Made by a program: the position numbers and the translations under genes. DNA of 64,000 nucleotides from an uncultured Pseudomonadota bacterium (GTDB taxonomy: Bacteria > Myxococcota_A > Bradymonadia > Bradymonadales > Bradymonadaceae): positions 62,001 through 126,000 of the forward strand of contig CAJXPB010000006.1 in the NCBI GenBank assembly GCA_913057905.1, in the 5' to 3' direction. Each line of letters starts with the position of its first letter. Within the stretch, counting starts at the first letter, position 1. Under the pieces are notes generated by a model that saw nothing but the letters and a program-made list of their open reading frames with translations, made no database searches and had not been told where the DNA came from. Positions 1 to 11,671 of this stretch are shown here, piece after piece.

Positions 1-904
1 TGCCCAGGTGGTGGGTGAGCCATCGCACGTACATGTCCTCGGCGAAGGGGCCGCCTTCGAAGGCGTTGTTCGGATACTGAAGGTCTCCCTGAGGCCCGCC
101 GTCGGCGCCCCCGTGCACCCACGGACCCATCACCAATTTTTGTTCGCCCCGCGCACCCGGCGCACCCTGGTGCTGGTAGCCTCGATACGCATCGATGGTT
201 CCCTGACTGAAGACGTCGTACCACCCGCCCCAGTGGACGGTCGGCACATCGACGTTTCCCCAGTTGTCGTCCGTCTGCACGGAATCCCAAAAACCATCTT
301 TGGTGGGGTGGTCCCGTACCTCGTCCAGAAAGAAGGAACTGCCCTGCGCCTCGAGCCACAGGGTCATAAGCGACTGGCGGAACACGCCGTTCCAGTAGAT
401 GCCGTGGTCATAGACCGTCGGCGTGGCCACGCGGACCCACATCGCATCGAGCGCCTCTGGGCCTGCCGCGGCATGCATGTACTGGACGATGCCGCGGGCC
501 GATCCACCGGTCGAGACGATCGTTCCGTTCGACCAGGGCTGCTCATCGATCCATCGAATCGTTCGGGCGCCGTCGGCCTTGTCGCACCGAAACACGCAGT
601 CGGTGCCCTCCGACGCAAACCGGCCGCGCAGGTCTTGGACGACGACCACGACGTCATTGTTATCGGCGATGTCCCGCTTGCCGGCCCGTTCGGACATCTT
701 GTTGTAGGGCGTGCGAAACAGCAGCACCGGCCAGGGACCCTGTCCGTCGGGTTTGAAGATGTCGGTGGCCAGCTCGGTGCCGTCGTCCATCGGCACCATC
801 TCGGTCTCCAGGGTCGCGGCATTGGCGCTGAAAGCCGTGGCCAGTAACGCGGCGACAAGGCAGATAGCGGTGGACAGTTTCAAACGTTGCAGGTGACGGG
901 ACAT
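1..904 (-). CDS. CocE/NonD-family (X-Pro dipeptidyl-peptidase-like) secreted hydrolase, C-terminus cut by window edge
   Basis: An open frame runs leftward from an ATG at 904 to the window edge (about 301 codons), preceded by a CAGGAG ribosome site. Residues 1-29 form a signal peptide ending in SANA. The mature start (ETEMVPMDDGTELATDIF) and the following LFRTPYNK and VVVVQDLRGRF match the CocE/NonD serine hydrolase family (alpha/beta fold, acyl-ester or X-Pro substrates). The nucleophile elbow reads GGSARG, where the family usually has GxSYxG. An HWGGWYDVF segment follows. The C-terminal jelly-roll domain lies outside the window. It is transcribed away from the MopE-like genes. The substrate cannot be inferred. 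Confidence 0.88.
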   Translation of the reverse strand, partial: MSRHLQRLKLSTAICLVAALLATAFSANAATLETEMVPMDDGTELATDIFKPDGQGPWPVLLFRTPYNKMSERAGKRDIADNNDVVVVVQDLRGRFASEGTDCVFRCDKADGARTIRWIDEQPWSNGTIVSTGGSARGIVQYMHAAAGPEALDAMWVRVATPTVYDHGIYWNGVFRQSLMTLWLEAQGSSFFLDEVRDHPTKDGFWDSVQTDDNWGNVDVPTVHWGGWYDVFSQGTIDAYRGYQHQGAPGARGEQKLVMGPWVHGGADGGPQGDLQYPNNAFEGGPFAEDMYVRWLTHHLG

Positions 905-1020
905 TTTTGGCTCCTGGGTCAATACGGTTGTTAACACCTTGTAACACCGCGATAGTGACCCGTCGAAGGTGATGTAGAAGAGGCTCTACGGCGGTCTTCC
1001 TTCTGAGCCAAAGCTGCGGA

Positions 1021-1049
1021 TTGCGCCTTGGGCGGATTACTCGTAATAT
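1021..1049 (+). promoter_or_regulatory. Candidate sigma70-type promoter of the first MopE-like lipoprotein gene
   Basis: TTGCGC (1021-1026) and TAATAT (1044-1049) are separated by 17 bp and lie about 45 bp upstream of the ATG at 1094. This is a reasonable -35/-10 pair by eye only. The rest of the 190-bp divergent region (905-1093) shows a near-direct repeat, TTGTTAACACC and TTGTAACACC, around 927-947, closer to the leftward gene. Confidence 0.4.
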
Positions 1050-1093
1050 GATCAAACAATTCACGTCGGAACTTTACCCTGGAGGTACAATCG

Positions 1094-2356
1094 ATGAAGA
1101 CGTCGTCCGGGATCACCGAGCGCCCGAACCTCCTCTGGACCCTCTGCGCAACCTTTCTACCGATGACGTCTGCCTGTGGGTCGGCCAATGGCGGTGGGGA
1201 ACCCGACGCCTCGGCGATGGACGTCTCGGACATCGAAGAGGACAGCGGCGACGCCGCCGACAGCTCCACGGCCGACGGTGGCGACGCCGCCGATACGACC
1301 GACGTCCCCACGTGCGAGCCCGGGGAAGAACAGTGCAACGGCGAAGACGACGACTGCGACGAGATCATCGACGAGGGATGTGAGTGTAGCTACGGCGAGA
1401 CCCAGGATGGTGTCTGCTCGGAGGGGACCATCGGCGAGACAGATGGCGAGTGTCAGGCTCCCGACAATTACGAGGAAGATGAGTCGTCGTGTGACGACGT
1501 CGACAACGACTGCGACGGGATGGTCGACGAGGGCTGCCCGTGTCCATACCAGCGCAACATGACCGGTGTGTGCCGAAACGGAGTCAAGAGCGACCAGGAC
1601 GGATCCTGTCTGGAGCCGGACGGGTACATTACCGGACCGGAAGATGGCTTTCAGAACATGGACCACTGCGACGGCCTGGACAACGACTGCAACGGGGCGA
1701 CCGACGAGGGATGTCCCTGTAACTTCGCCAACATCGAAGACGGAGTCTGCGGGAAGACCACCCGCGGTTACCTCGACGGGGCATGTCAGATTCCATCCGC
1801 CTATCAGGACGACGAAACGAATTGTGACGGCAAGGACAACGACTGCGACGGTCAGACCGACGAGAGCGGCTCGGTCTTCGAGGATTACGAGGGCTCGGAT
1901 ACCGGCTGGAGCAAGTTCAACAACGGGACGGGCACGGTCAACATCAGCACCACCAGCAGCACGGCCTACAACGGGAGCGAGGCGGGCAAGGCCGAGGGGC
2001 CCAACCAGGGCGTGTGTGGCCAAGGCGGACTGTCAAAGTCGTTCAACTTCACCCAGCTCCCCACCTCGATGACGGTCTGGATCAAGGCGACCACCAGCAA
2101 CTGGGGCCGCGTGTCGATCATGATTCAGGACTCGACCGGGATTACGACAATCTGGAACCAAAAGGGGAGTGGTAGCGCCATCAACAAACCGTGGACGCAG
2201 ATGACCTTCGACCCATCTCAGCACACCAGCGAGACGAACTTCACACTCATCTTCGGCAACGACGACAACTCCAATCCGTGCGCCAACGGAGACCACGACT
2301 GGACGCTGTGGATCGACGATCTGGAGCTGCAACAGCCGAGTTGTTCGAGCCCGTGA
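1094..2356 (+). CDS. MopE-like lipoprotein with four CDGxDNDCDG metal-binding motifs and a C-terminal beta-rich domain
   Basis: 420 aa. The N-terminal hydrophobic stretch ends in MTSAC, a loose lipobox. A low-complexity Asp/Ala/Thr linker follows, then four Cys/Asp repeats (CNGEDDDCDEIIDEGC, CDDVDNDCDGMVDEGC, CDGLDNDCNGATDEGC, CDGKDNDCDGQTDESG), the pattern called putative metal-binding motif in MopE-type surface proteins. The last 170 residues (from VFEDYEGSDTGWS) form a separate, probably jelly-roll domain with aromatic and Asn-rich strands. The start has a GGAGG site. The next gene is a longer paralogue, so this is a tandem duplication. Surface metal or copper binding is family inference; the target is unknown. 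Confidence 0.85.
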   Translation: MKTSSGITERPNLLWTLCATFLPMTSACGSANGGGEPDASAMDVSDIEEDSGDAADSSTADGGDAADTTDVPTCEPGEEQCNGEDDDCDEIIDEGCECSYGETQDGVCSEGTIGETDGECQAPDNYEEDESSCDDVDNDCDGMVDEGCPCPYQRNMTGVCRNGVKSDQDGSCLEPDGYITGPEDGFQNMDHCDGLDNDCNGATDEGCPCNFANIEDGVCGKTTRGYLDGACQIPSAYQDDETNCDGKDNDCDGQTDESGSVFEDYEGSDTGWSKFNNGTGTVNISTTSSTAYNGSEAGKAEGPNQGVCGQGGLSKSFNFTQLPTSMTVWIKATTSNWGRVSIMIQDSTGITTIWNQKGSGSAINKPWTQMTFDPSQHTSETNFTLIFGNDDNSNPCANGDHDWTLWIDDLELQQPSCSSP

Positions 2357-2493
2357 ACACGTCAGTACAGGTTTGCGTTGGGGCAACGAGATCCGTACAC
2401 TGAATTTAAGTAACGAGTAGAGTCAATTTTTGAGGACCCAGACCTGCGTTACACGCCACTGTAGAACGCATTTTTTGTACGCGGAGTAAAGCG

Positions 2494-4401
<1,908 letters not shown>

Positions 4402-4424
4402 TAGGCCGAACGAACCGTCCACCC

Positions 4425-4462
4425 GCCCGGCTCCGCGCTCCTGCGCCGAGCCGGGCGTTTTT
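4425..4462 (+). terminator. Rho-independent terminator after the MopE-like pair
   Basis: GCCCGGCTC (4425-4433) pairs perfectly with GAGCCGGGC (4448-4456), with a 14-nt loop and a T-rich run (GTTTTTGTTTC) right after. It starts 24 bp past the stop codon at 4401, so it probably separates the two MopE-like genes from the next lipoprotein gene. Confidence 0.85.
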
Positions 4463-4576
4463 GTTTCTCACTCGTATGTCGTGTACCGTCCAATCAGGTG
4501 AAGGCCACCCGACAATTCAGTGTATGCTCTCTGCCCGTCCTGCGGGCGGGGCTCCTCGATGCGCGGAGTAGTAGCG

Positions 4577-6103
4577 ATGGATACTCGTTTCAGTCTGATT
4601 CTGGCGACGCTCATGGTGATTGCAGCCCCTCTCGGCTGCGCAGACACCGACGACGGTCCCGGCCCCGGTGAGGTCTGTGATGCCGAAGCCGACAGCCCCT
4701 GTCCGGACAACTTTGTCTGCGAGCCGGACGGAGAGGGCGAGACGCGCTGCCAGCTTCCTTCTGGCGCAACCTGCGACCCCGAGGAGTCCTACTGTCTTCC
4801 TGACCTTGGGTGCGCCGAGGTCCAGAGTGGCGGGAACGCCTGCTTCAAGCCGGTCCAAATCGAAGGCACCGTGAGCGACGCGACCGACGAAAATGCAATT
4901 GAGGGCGCCGACGTCGTGGCCCTCGACCAGCGGAGGGTCGCCGTCACCGATGTAGCGGTCAGCGACACCGAGGGCGCCTACGCGCTGGAGATTCCAGTGG
5001 CCCGGACCGAAGAGGGCGCGCCGATCGACAAGTCCTTCACGCTGCGAGCCGACGCCGCAGATTACCAGGCGTTTCCCAGTGGTCTTCGACAGGCGCTTCC
5101 GGTGAATACCTCCGACGCAACCGAACAGGACGGGGCGTGGGTCCTGGACCGACCTCCGACCGATATCACGCTGATTCCGCTGCCCACACAAGCCCAGGGC
5201 AATTCGACCGTCTCCGGTGAAGTCCTCGCCGACGAAGCTGGCGGCGTCCTGGTCGTCGCCGAAGGCACCGATGGCTCGGCGTACTCGGCTGTCGCCGGCC
5301 GAAACGGTGCCTACCGCATCTTCGATGTCCCGCCGGGTGACTACACCGTCCGCGGATACAAGGCGGGGCTGCAGCTACAATCGACATCCGTGACCGTCGA
5401 GGATGAACCGGTGACGGATGTCAATCTGGAGGTCGCCGAAGAGGACCTCTCTACCGTCTCTGGCAGTATCAGCATCGTCGATGCTCCGGGCGGCGCAGCG
5501 ACGAGCGTCTTCCTGGTCGTCGAGTCGACCTTCGATGAGGCCTTCCGCCGCGGCGAGGTCCCCCCGGGACTTCGCGCGCCGCGAACGGGAGAGGGCGACA
5601 TCACCAGCGGATTCACGTTTGAGGACGTCCCCGACGGCGATTACGTGGTCTTGGCCGCCTTCGAAAACGACGGACTCGTTCGGGACCCGGATCAAACCAT
5701 CGGCGGCACCGGAACGGTCACCGTGTCGGTACCCGAGAGCGGCAACCGCGACATCCAGATCTCGGAGTCCTTCAAGGTCACCGAGGCCCTCGACGTGGGC
5801 GAGCCGGGCGCCAACCGCCCGACGGCCGTCACGTCGGCTCCCACACTCACCTGGTCCGATGACTCCAGCGAGGACTACTACACCCTTGAGGTCTACAACG
5901 CCTACGGCGATCTCGTCTGGGAAGACCAGATGGTCGACCGTGTAACCGGAGCCAATCAAGTCGAAGTCCAGTACGGTGGACCGACCGAATCGGGCATGTA
6001 CTATCAGTTCCGCGCCACGTCCTGGCGCGACAGTGGTGGCGGCGGCGATGCGACCGCCATCTCACGCACCGAAGACCTCAAAGGCGTCTTCTTCTTCGAG
6101 TGA
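4577..6103 (+). CDS. Lipoprotein with carboxypeptidase-regulatory-like (CarboxypepD_reg) beta-sandwich repeats
   Basis: 508 aa from the ATG at 4577. This start is preferred over an in-frame ATG at 4520 because a GGAG lies 9 nt ahead and a clean lipoprotein signal (IAAPLGC) follows at once. A Cys-rich segment (about residues 25-85) resembles the CxxDxDC-type domain of neighbouring lipoproteins. Then come at least three beta-sandwich modules with the VSGxxxxxxxGxxVxVxxxDG and FxxVPPGDYTVRGYK / FEDVPDGDYVVLAAF signatures, and a fibronectin-like end (YYTLEVYNAYGDLVW). Probably a surface-exposed scaffold or adhesin-like lipoprotein; no enzyme motif is visible. Confidence 0.8.
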   Translation: MDTRFSLILATLMVIAAPLGCADTDDGPGPGEVCDAEADSPCPDNFVCEPDGEGETRCQLPSGATCDPEESYCLPDLGCAEVQSGGNACFKPVQIEGTVSDATDENAIEGADVVALDQRRVAVTDVAVSDTEGAYALEIPVARTEEGAPIDKSFTLRADAADYQAFPSGLRQALPVNTSDATEQDGAWVLDRPPTDITLIPLPTQAQGNSTVSGEVLADEAGGVLVVAEGTDGSAYSAVAGRNGAYRIFDVPPGDYTVRGYKAGLQLQSTSVTVEDEPVTDVNLEVAEEDLSTVSGSISIVDAPGGAATSVFLVVESTFDEAFRRGEVPPGLRAPRTGEGDITSGFTFEDVPDGDYVVLAAFENDGLVRDPDQTIGGTGTVTVSVPESGNRDIQISESFKVTEALDVGEPGANRPTAVTSAPTLTWSDDSSEDYYTLEVYNAYGDLVWEDQMVDRVTGANQVEVQYGGPTESGMYYQFRATSWRDSGGGGDATAISRTEDLKGVFFFE

Positions 6104-6104
6104 T

Positions 6105-6680
6105 CTACGCTCCGGGCACCTCGACCCAGAACCAGCCGCGCAGGTCGCCGACGGCAAAACCGGTCGCCTCATCGTTTGGGTACTTCTCCTCCAACTGCTC
6201 GGCGACGCCTGGTGCCAATTGGTCTTTCGGACCGTGGCAGTTGGTGCACAGGCCGCCAAGCTTGATCGGCTTCAGGTAGCCGAGTGTTTCGTCGGGCCCG
6301 CGAAAGACGTACTCCTTTGGCTCCTTTCGTTCGACGGCATCTGAGGCCCAGGCTGGAGGCGTATTGTTCGCGTTGCGTAGCCGGTGTGAGGTCCGGCCGA
6401 GGTTGACGCCGTGCTTCTCGGCGACCTCGTTGGCGATCTCGGGGGCTCGCGAGTGACAGAAGTCGACGGCCCCGGCGAACGAGGTCTCCTTGACCGCCGC
6501 CGTAAGCTCGCCTTTCAGCGTTTTTCCCAGATCCTTCTGGGCCGCCTGTGCCGTGTCGAGTCTCTGGCGCTCGTTGACTTCAAGGCTCTCCGTATCGACC
6601 GGCTGCCACTGCGAATTTTTCCGGTCGCAGGCACTAGTCGTCAAAAGCAGGGCAGTTGCTACCACGCTCGTCCATCTCAT
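6105..6680 (-). CDS. DUF3365 (Tll0287-like) lipoprotein with one c-type heme site
   Basis: 191 aa. The start has GGAGG 6 nt upstream. The signal peptide ends in the lipobox-like LTTSAC. The body (FAGAVDFCHSRAPEIANEVAEKHG, split here only for description) and RTSHRLRNANNTPP are typical of DUF3365, a PAS-like heme domain found in redox sensors and small cytochromes. CTNCH near residue 145 is a c-type heme attachment site. The family is known as a periplasmic redox or gas-sensing module; as a stand-alone lipoprotein its partner is unknown. The gene converges with the previous lipoprotein gene, with one base between the stops. Confidence 0.82.
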   Translation of the reverse strand: MRWTSVVATALLLTTSACDRKNSQWQPVDTESLEVNERQRLDTAQAAQKDLGKTLKGELTAAVKETSFAGAVDFCHSRAPEIANEVAEKHGVNLGRTSHRLRNANNTPPAWASDAVERKEPKEYVFRGPDETLGYLKPIKLGGLCTNCHGPKDQLAPGVAEQLEEKYPNDEATGFAVGDLRGWFWVEVPGA

Positions 6681-6792
6681 CGTTTTCCTCCAAATCGACT
6701 AAGTGTGCACGTACTTCGGGGCTTTCCCGACCGACGGTTCGAACGTAGACTCGTGGCCACTCGAGTCGAACCTCCCGCCGATTTGGAATCGT

Positions 6793-8493
6793 ATGAAGAC
6801 CATCAGCACACAGCTTTCGTATTTTCTGGAAAACAAAGAGGTCCGCCGCAACCTGCCGCTCCTGATGCGGGTCATCGCGTTGGTGGTGGCGGTCGTCGTG
6901 GTCTTCAGCATCCTGTTTCACTTCATCATGTACTACGCCGAGGGGGAGTGGCACTCATGGGTCACCGGCTTTCACTGGACGCTGACGGTGATGAGCACCC
7001 TCGGATTCGGCGATATCACCTTCACGACCGACATCGGCCGCGCCTTCAGCGTGGTCGTCCTGGTGACCGGGATCATTCTGCTTCTGGTGGTACTTCCCTT
7101 TGCATTCATCCGATTCTTCTACGCCCCCTGGTTGAAGGCCCAGATTCAGAACCGCGCACCGCGCGAGGTCCCCCCGGGAACGGAGGGACATGTCATCATC
7201 ACCAATCACGACGCTCTGTCACCCGGATTTATCTCGGCGCTCGACCGCGAGGGCATCCCGTATTTTTACTGGGCCCGGACGCCCCGACGGCGTCGGATTA
7301 GTTTATCGAAGGGCTATCGGCGGTCAGCGGCGACATCGACGACAAGGAGACCTACGCGAAACTCAATGCCGACAAGGCCCGGCTGATTCTGGCCAATCGG
7401 ACCGACGCGCAGAACACGAATATGACACTGACGGCGCGGGAAGCCGCGCCCGACGTTCCCATTGCGGCGGTGGCCCACGACGACAATGCCGTCGACGTGC
7501 TCGAGTTGAGCGGGGCGACCCACGTTCTGCCCCTGAAGCGCTGGCTGGGCGAACAATTGGCGAGTCGGGTGCAGGCCCAGCAGGTCGGCGTCCAGCCGCT
7601 GGGCGAATACGGCGACCTGAAGATCGCGGAGATGCCGGTCCGCGGCACATCTCTCTCTGGAAAGACCATCCGAGAAACGAAACTCCGTCAGGAGACAGGC
7701 GTCCACATCATCGGCGTCTGGGAGCGGGGCCCGCTGGAACCGCCGAGTCCCGACCACAAGCTGACCGACGCCAGCGTGCCGGTCGTAATGGGCACGCAAG
7801 CCCAACTACGGACCCTCCACGACCGATTTGCCCCCGGAGAACCCGAAGACAATCCCGTGGTCGTCATCGGTGGAGGTACCGTGGGCCAGGCGGCCATTCG
7901 GGCGCTGGACAGGCAGGGCATTCCGGTCAACCTGGTGGAACTGCAACCCGAGCGTTGTGAGCTGCTGCGAGACGTCTGCGAGAACGTCTACCAGGGAGAC
8001 GCCTCGAACTACGCGATTCTTCAGAAGGCGGGCATCTCCGAAGCCTCGGCCGTGCTGCTGACCACCAACGAAGACGCCATCAACGTCTACCTGGCCTCGT
8101 ACTGCCGAAAACCTGAACGCCGGCCTTCGCGTCGTCAGTCGCATCACCCACTCGCGCAACCTCGAGGCCATCTACCGTGCCGGCGCCGATTTTGTCCTCA
8201 GTTACTCCACGCTGGGTGTCGACGCCCTGATGTCGATCCTTCGCGGCAAAGACCTCGTGGTCCTCGGCGAGGGCGTAGACATCTATGAGCGCCGCATGCC
8301 CGATTCGCTCGCCGGCCGTACCCTCCGAGAGAGCAATATCGGCGCCCACACCGGCCTTAATGTCGTCGCCGTGAAACAGGACGGTCACACGATTACGGAG
8401 CTGGGGCCAGATCTCACCATGGAGGCCGACATGGAGCTACTGCTGATCGGCTCCAATGAACAGTTGGGGACATTTATCGAGCGCTATGAGTAG
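6793..8493 (+). pseudogene. TrkA/RCK-gated potassium channel, broken by two indels and a nonsense codon
   Basis: Three reading frames together encode one channel. TM1, a pore helix with the K+ filter TLGFGD, and TM2 are in the first part. An RCK domain, a TrkA_C domain (GVQPLGEYGDLKIAE), a second RCK domain (VVVIGGGTVGQAA) and a second TrkA_C domain (GLNVVAVKQDGHTI) follow. Frame is lost within T5 at 7263-7267 (one T missing), an in-frame TAG stands at 7299-7301 where the family has Leu, and frame is restored within A4 at 8108-8111 (one A too many). Conservation is otherwise excellent, so this is either a very recent pseudogene or sequence error. Confidence 0.8.
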
Positions 8494-8546
8494 GGCTCGT
8501 ATACCTGAAAAAGTTGATTGCCCGGTCAACTGAGGTGCCTAGAATT

Positions 8547-8566
8547 GGAAAATCGCCAGATTTTCC
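8547..8566. promoter_or_regulatory. Perfect 8-bp inverted repeat in the leader of the S8 protease gene
   Basis: GGAAAATC (8547-8554) and GATTTTCC (8559-8566) are perfect inverted copies around a GCCA loop, 24 bp before the ATG at 8591. It could be a dimer-bound operator or a leader hairpin. No T run follows, so it is not a normal terminator for the channel gene. Confidence 0.4.
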
Positions 8567-8590
8567 CCGCACCTTTTCGCGAGCGATGCA

Positions 8591-11078
8591 ATGAGATATT
8601 TTCACTGGACCGGGTTTCTTCTCCTTCTGATTGGCTTGGCCGCTTGTGCATCGGACCCTCAGGGGCCCGGCGACGCCGACGAGGGTGTCGACGTCGTCGT
8701 CGACCCGGCCCTCCAACCCGTGCGCGATTCCCTGCCACCTTTCGAGGAAGGCGGGCCGGTTCGGCCGGTCGCCAGTTCGCAGTACGGTGACGACGCATTC
8801 CAGGCCGATTTCGTCGCCAACGAGGTCATCGTTCGCGCCGAAGAGAGCGCACTCAGCGATTTCCTCGCGGAGTGGGACGGAGAGATCGTGCGTCGCATCG
8901 AGCCCGACGGGGAGGTCGACATCGGGCCGTCCTATGTAGTGCGCATCGATCCGACTGCCTCGCAAGCGCCTTCTCTCAACGAATCGTTGCTGGAGCTTTC
9001 ACCGAGTGCGAAGGGTCGCCTGCGGGTTTCGACTCAACAGGGAGTCGACCTGATTGCAGCGGCGGCCGCGGTCACGATCGACCGAGTCAAGGCCGACCTC
9101 AACTGGCTCGCATCCAGCCATGAGGCCGTCACCTTCGAGGGGCGCGTCACGCAGGAGCACGAGTCTGCTCCGGGTTCCTACGATAATGCGTTCGACAAAT
9201 CCTACATGCAGACCACCGGGAACCAGCGGACCGGCGTCGGTGACGCATGGCTCGCATTGGAGAGGGCGGGGCGGCTGAACAACAAGGTCACGATTGGAGT
9301 GATCGATGGTGGCTTCTCGATCAACAACGACTTTCCGGCTTCGGTCCAGTCGTTCGCTCAAGGTATCCTCAGCAACGGGTTGGACGTACCGAACCCGGCA
9401 ACCTGCACCGGCGGCTCCCCCTGTCCGTGGCACGGAACGGGATCCGTGGGTGCTGCGATGGGACTGCCGAACAACTCCTACGGAGGCGCGGGCCCAGGCG
9501 GACCGGTGGCCAATGCGATCACGGTGCTCACCCAGTTTACCTCAGGATCCACGCAATGGGCCTTGGGCCGACTCGCTTCGCGCTCATTCGTCATCAACAT
9601 GAGTTTCGGAGGCAGCTACAGTGGCACGTGGGCCTGGTGGACCATCGATGATTACGCCGAATTCGTGCGCGATGTCTTTCGCAACGGCAACTTCATGGTC
9701 GCCTCTGCCGGAAACGACGACGTGAATGTCGACGCCGGCGAATCGCCGGGCGACGACCCGACCATCCACGCTCCCTGTGAGTTCGTGGGAGTCACATGTG
9801 TCGGCGCCCTCAAGAACGCCACGTCCGACCGAATCGACTATTCGAATTACGCGGGCAGCAACGTTCAGACCGGGGTCTACAGCGACGGCACCGTCGACAT
9901 CTACGCCCCTACAAATATCACGGTCGGCGAGTACCCAAATGCGGCCTCTACAAACACGTTTGGCGGCACCAGTGCGGCGTCTCCCTTCACCGCTGGGATC
10001 GTCGCGTTGATCAAGGCGGCGGATCCGTCGCTTTCGTTCTTCGACGTGCGGAATGTGTTGATTCAGAACGCCAACACCGGCAGCGGCGACCCGGACGTCG
10101 ACCGCTGGGTGAACGCGCTCGATTCCGTCCTGGCCGCGCTGGGTTCCGACAGTCCGCCGAGGCTGGATCTCAAGAGTCCCCTCGCCGGAGCGACCTTCGA
10201 CGAAGACGCGAGTATTCAGTTTACCGCCACGGTCGACGACCTCGATACGGACGCCAGCCAGCGAGTACGACATCAAGTGGACGTATGACCGCGCAGGTGC
10301 GCCGTTCACGTTCGCGACCACGAAATCCGGGGACGTCGAATGGCTGACGCCGTTCTGTGACGGTACCTGGGAGATCACGGCCGAGGCACGCGATGCGTCG
10401 ACGAGTGCGACCGCCTCGGACACCGTGACCGTGAACATCAATAATCCCACCTCTGGATCGCCTCCCTCCCAGTGCGCGCCGAGCGTCGAAATCGTCGAGC
10501 CGCTCGATGGCAGTACGTTTCCCACGGGCACACCGGTCACCTTCGTCGCCCGTTTCGACGACGATAAACCGCAAACCGATTCACCGATTCATCCAATCCG
10601 CTGGCGTCTAGGAGGGCCGCAGGGGACGGTGTTCTCTCAGGGAGTCGCCGTACAGCGGGTCTTCAACAATGCTCAGTCTCAGACAATCACGGTCGATTAC
10701 GGCTCGGCGACTGACTCCGTAACCTTCGACGTCATCCAGACCACAAACGAATCCCCCACGGCCTCGATCAGCTCGCCGCAGGACGACGCGTCGATCACCG
10801 ATTTCTCGACTCAACCCGACGTCACGTTCACCGCGTCCGGTTCGGGGACTGACCCGGAAGATGGACAGCTCTCCGGAAGTTCGCTTCAGTGGTCTTACCG
10901 AATGGCCGGAAATCAAAACTGGATCCAGGCCGGTGGCGGGAACTCGAAGAGCCTCACGCTTCGGGACAATACCTGTTTCGGGCCCACGACCTACGACATT
11001 CGACTGACGGCGACCGATAGCGAGGGACTGTCCGATTCCGAAATCATCCAAGTCAACATCCGCGGTTACATCTGCTAG
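8591..11078 (+). pseudogene. Subtilisin-like S8 serine protease lipoprotein with Ig-like tail, frame broken by a 4-bp duplication
   Basis: The signal ends in GLAAC. The S8 catalytic triad is present: Asp239 in VIDGGF, His281 in WHGTGS (most subtilases have HGTH) and Ser461 in GTSAAS. An N-terminal region of about 190 aa looks like an inhibitor or prodomain. The frame then fails at 10256-10262, where CAGC occurs twice in tandem; with one copy the reading continues DASEYDIKWTYD in the next frame to the stop at 11078, adding about 270 aa of Ig/PKD-like domains. The catalytic domain is intact in the truncated form, so a shortened secreted protease is possible. Confidence 0.82.
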
Positions 11079-11201
11079 CCAGCGCTCAGTCAACCGATGC
11101 CGACGGACAAGATTTTTGACCCGAAGACCTCGTTGTGCATTGATCCAGTGGAGTGTTCGGCGTTTTGCTCCATGACATATGACATACCACGAGGACTTCT
11201 G

Positions 11202-11651
11202 ATGAGTGCACGAATCTGGTCGTTGACGCTGGCAATTTTTCTCTCGCTGGGCGCTTTCGGTTGCGAAAACGGGGGCCAGAAGGAGACGGACAAGGATGAG
11301 AAGGATGAAAAGGTGACGAAAGACGACTCCAAGGACGAATCCGAGACGGAAGGGAAGCTGCGCAAGGAACTCGCGGAAGCCGGCCAGAAGATCGAAACAA
11401 AGCTGGATGACTTCGAAGAGCGGCTCGGAGAGATCGGCGGCGAACAGGGCGGAGCCACCCCAGGAAATCTGGACAAACTAGAGTCTGAGCTCCAGAACCT
11501 CGGCAAGCGGCTCGATCGGCTCGAGGAGAGGGTCAAAGAGGCCTCCGGCGAGACCAAAGAGAGGCTTCAAAAGGCCATCAAAAATCTCCGCGATCAGTTT
11601 GACGACATGATGGCGGCCATCGAAGAGAAGCGAAAAGCCCTCAAGAAATGA
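11202..11651 (+). CDS. Small coiled-coil lipoprotein
   Basis: 149 aa from the ATG at 11202, chosen for the GAGGA 6 nt upstream and the lipobox LGAFGC; an in-frame ATG further up (11097) lacks both. The mature protein begins with a Lys/Asp/Glu-rich linker and continues as long heptad-bearing helices (KLESELQNLGKRLDRLEERV and beyond) predicted to form a coiled coil. It resembles Lpp/YgdR-like or coiled-coil envelope spacers in general design, but no family is recognised. The end is convergent with the ABC permease gene. Confidence 0.72.
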   Translation: MSARIWSLTLAIFLSLGAFGCENGGQKETDKDEKDEKVTKDDSKDESETEGKLRKELAEAGQKIETKLDDFEERLGEIGGEQGGATPGNLDKLESELQNLGKRLDRLEERVKEASGETKERLQKAIKNLRDQFDDMMAAIEEKRKALKK

Positions 11652-11671
11652 GCTGGCCGTGGCTGGCCCGT

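Noticed and set aside
7263-8111. Programmed ribosomal frameshifting in the channel gene
   Set aside because: The sites (T5, A4) lack a slippery heptamer plus structure, the two shifts are opposite, and an in-frame TAG lies between them, so recoding cannot give a whole protein.
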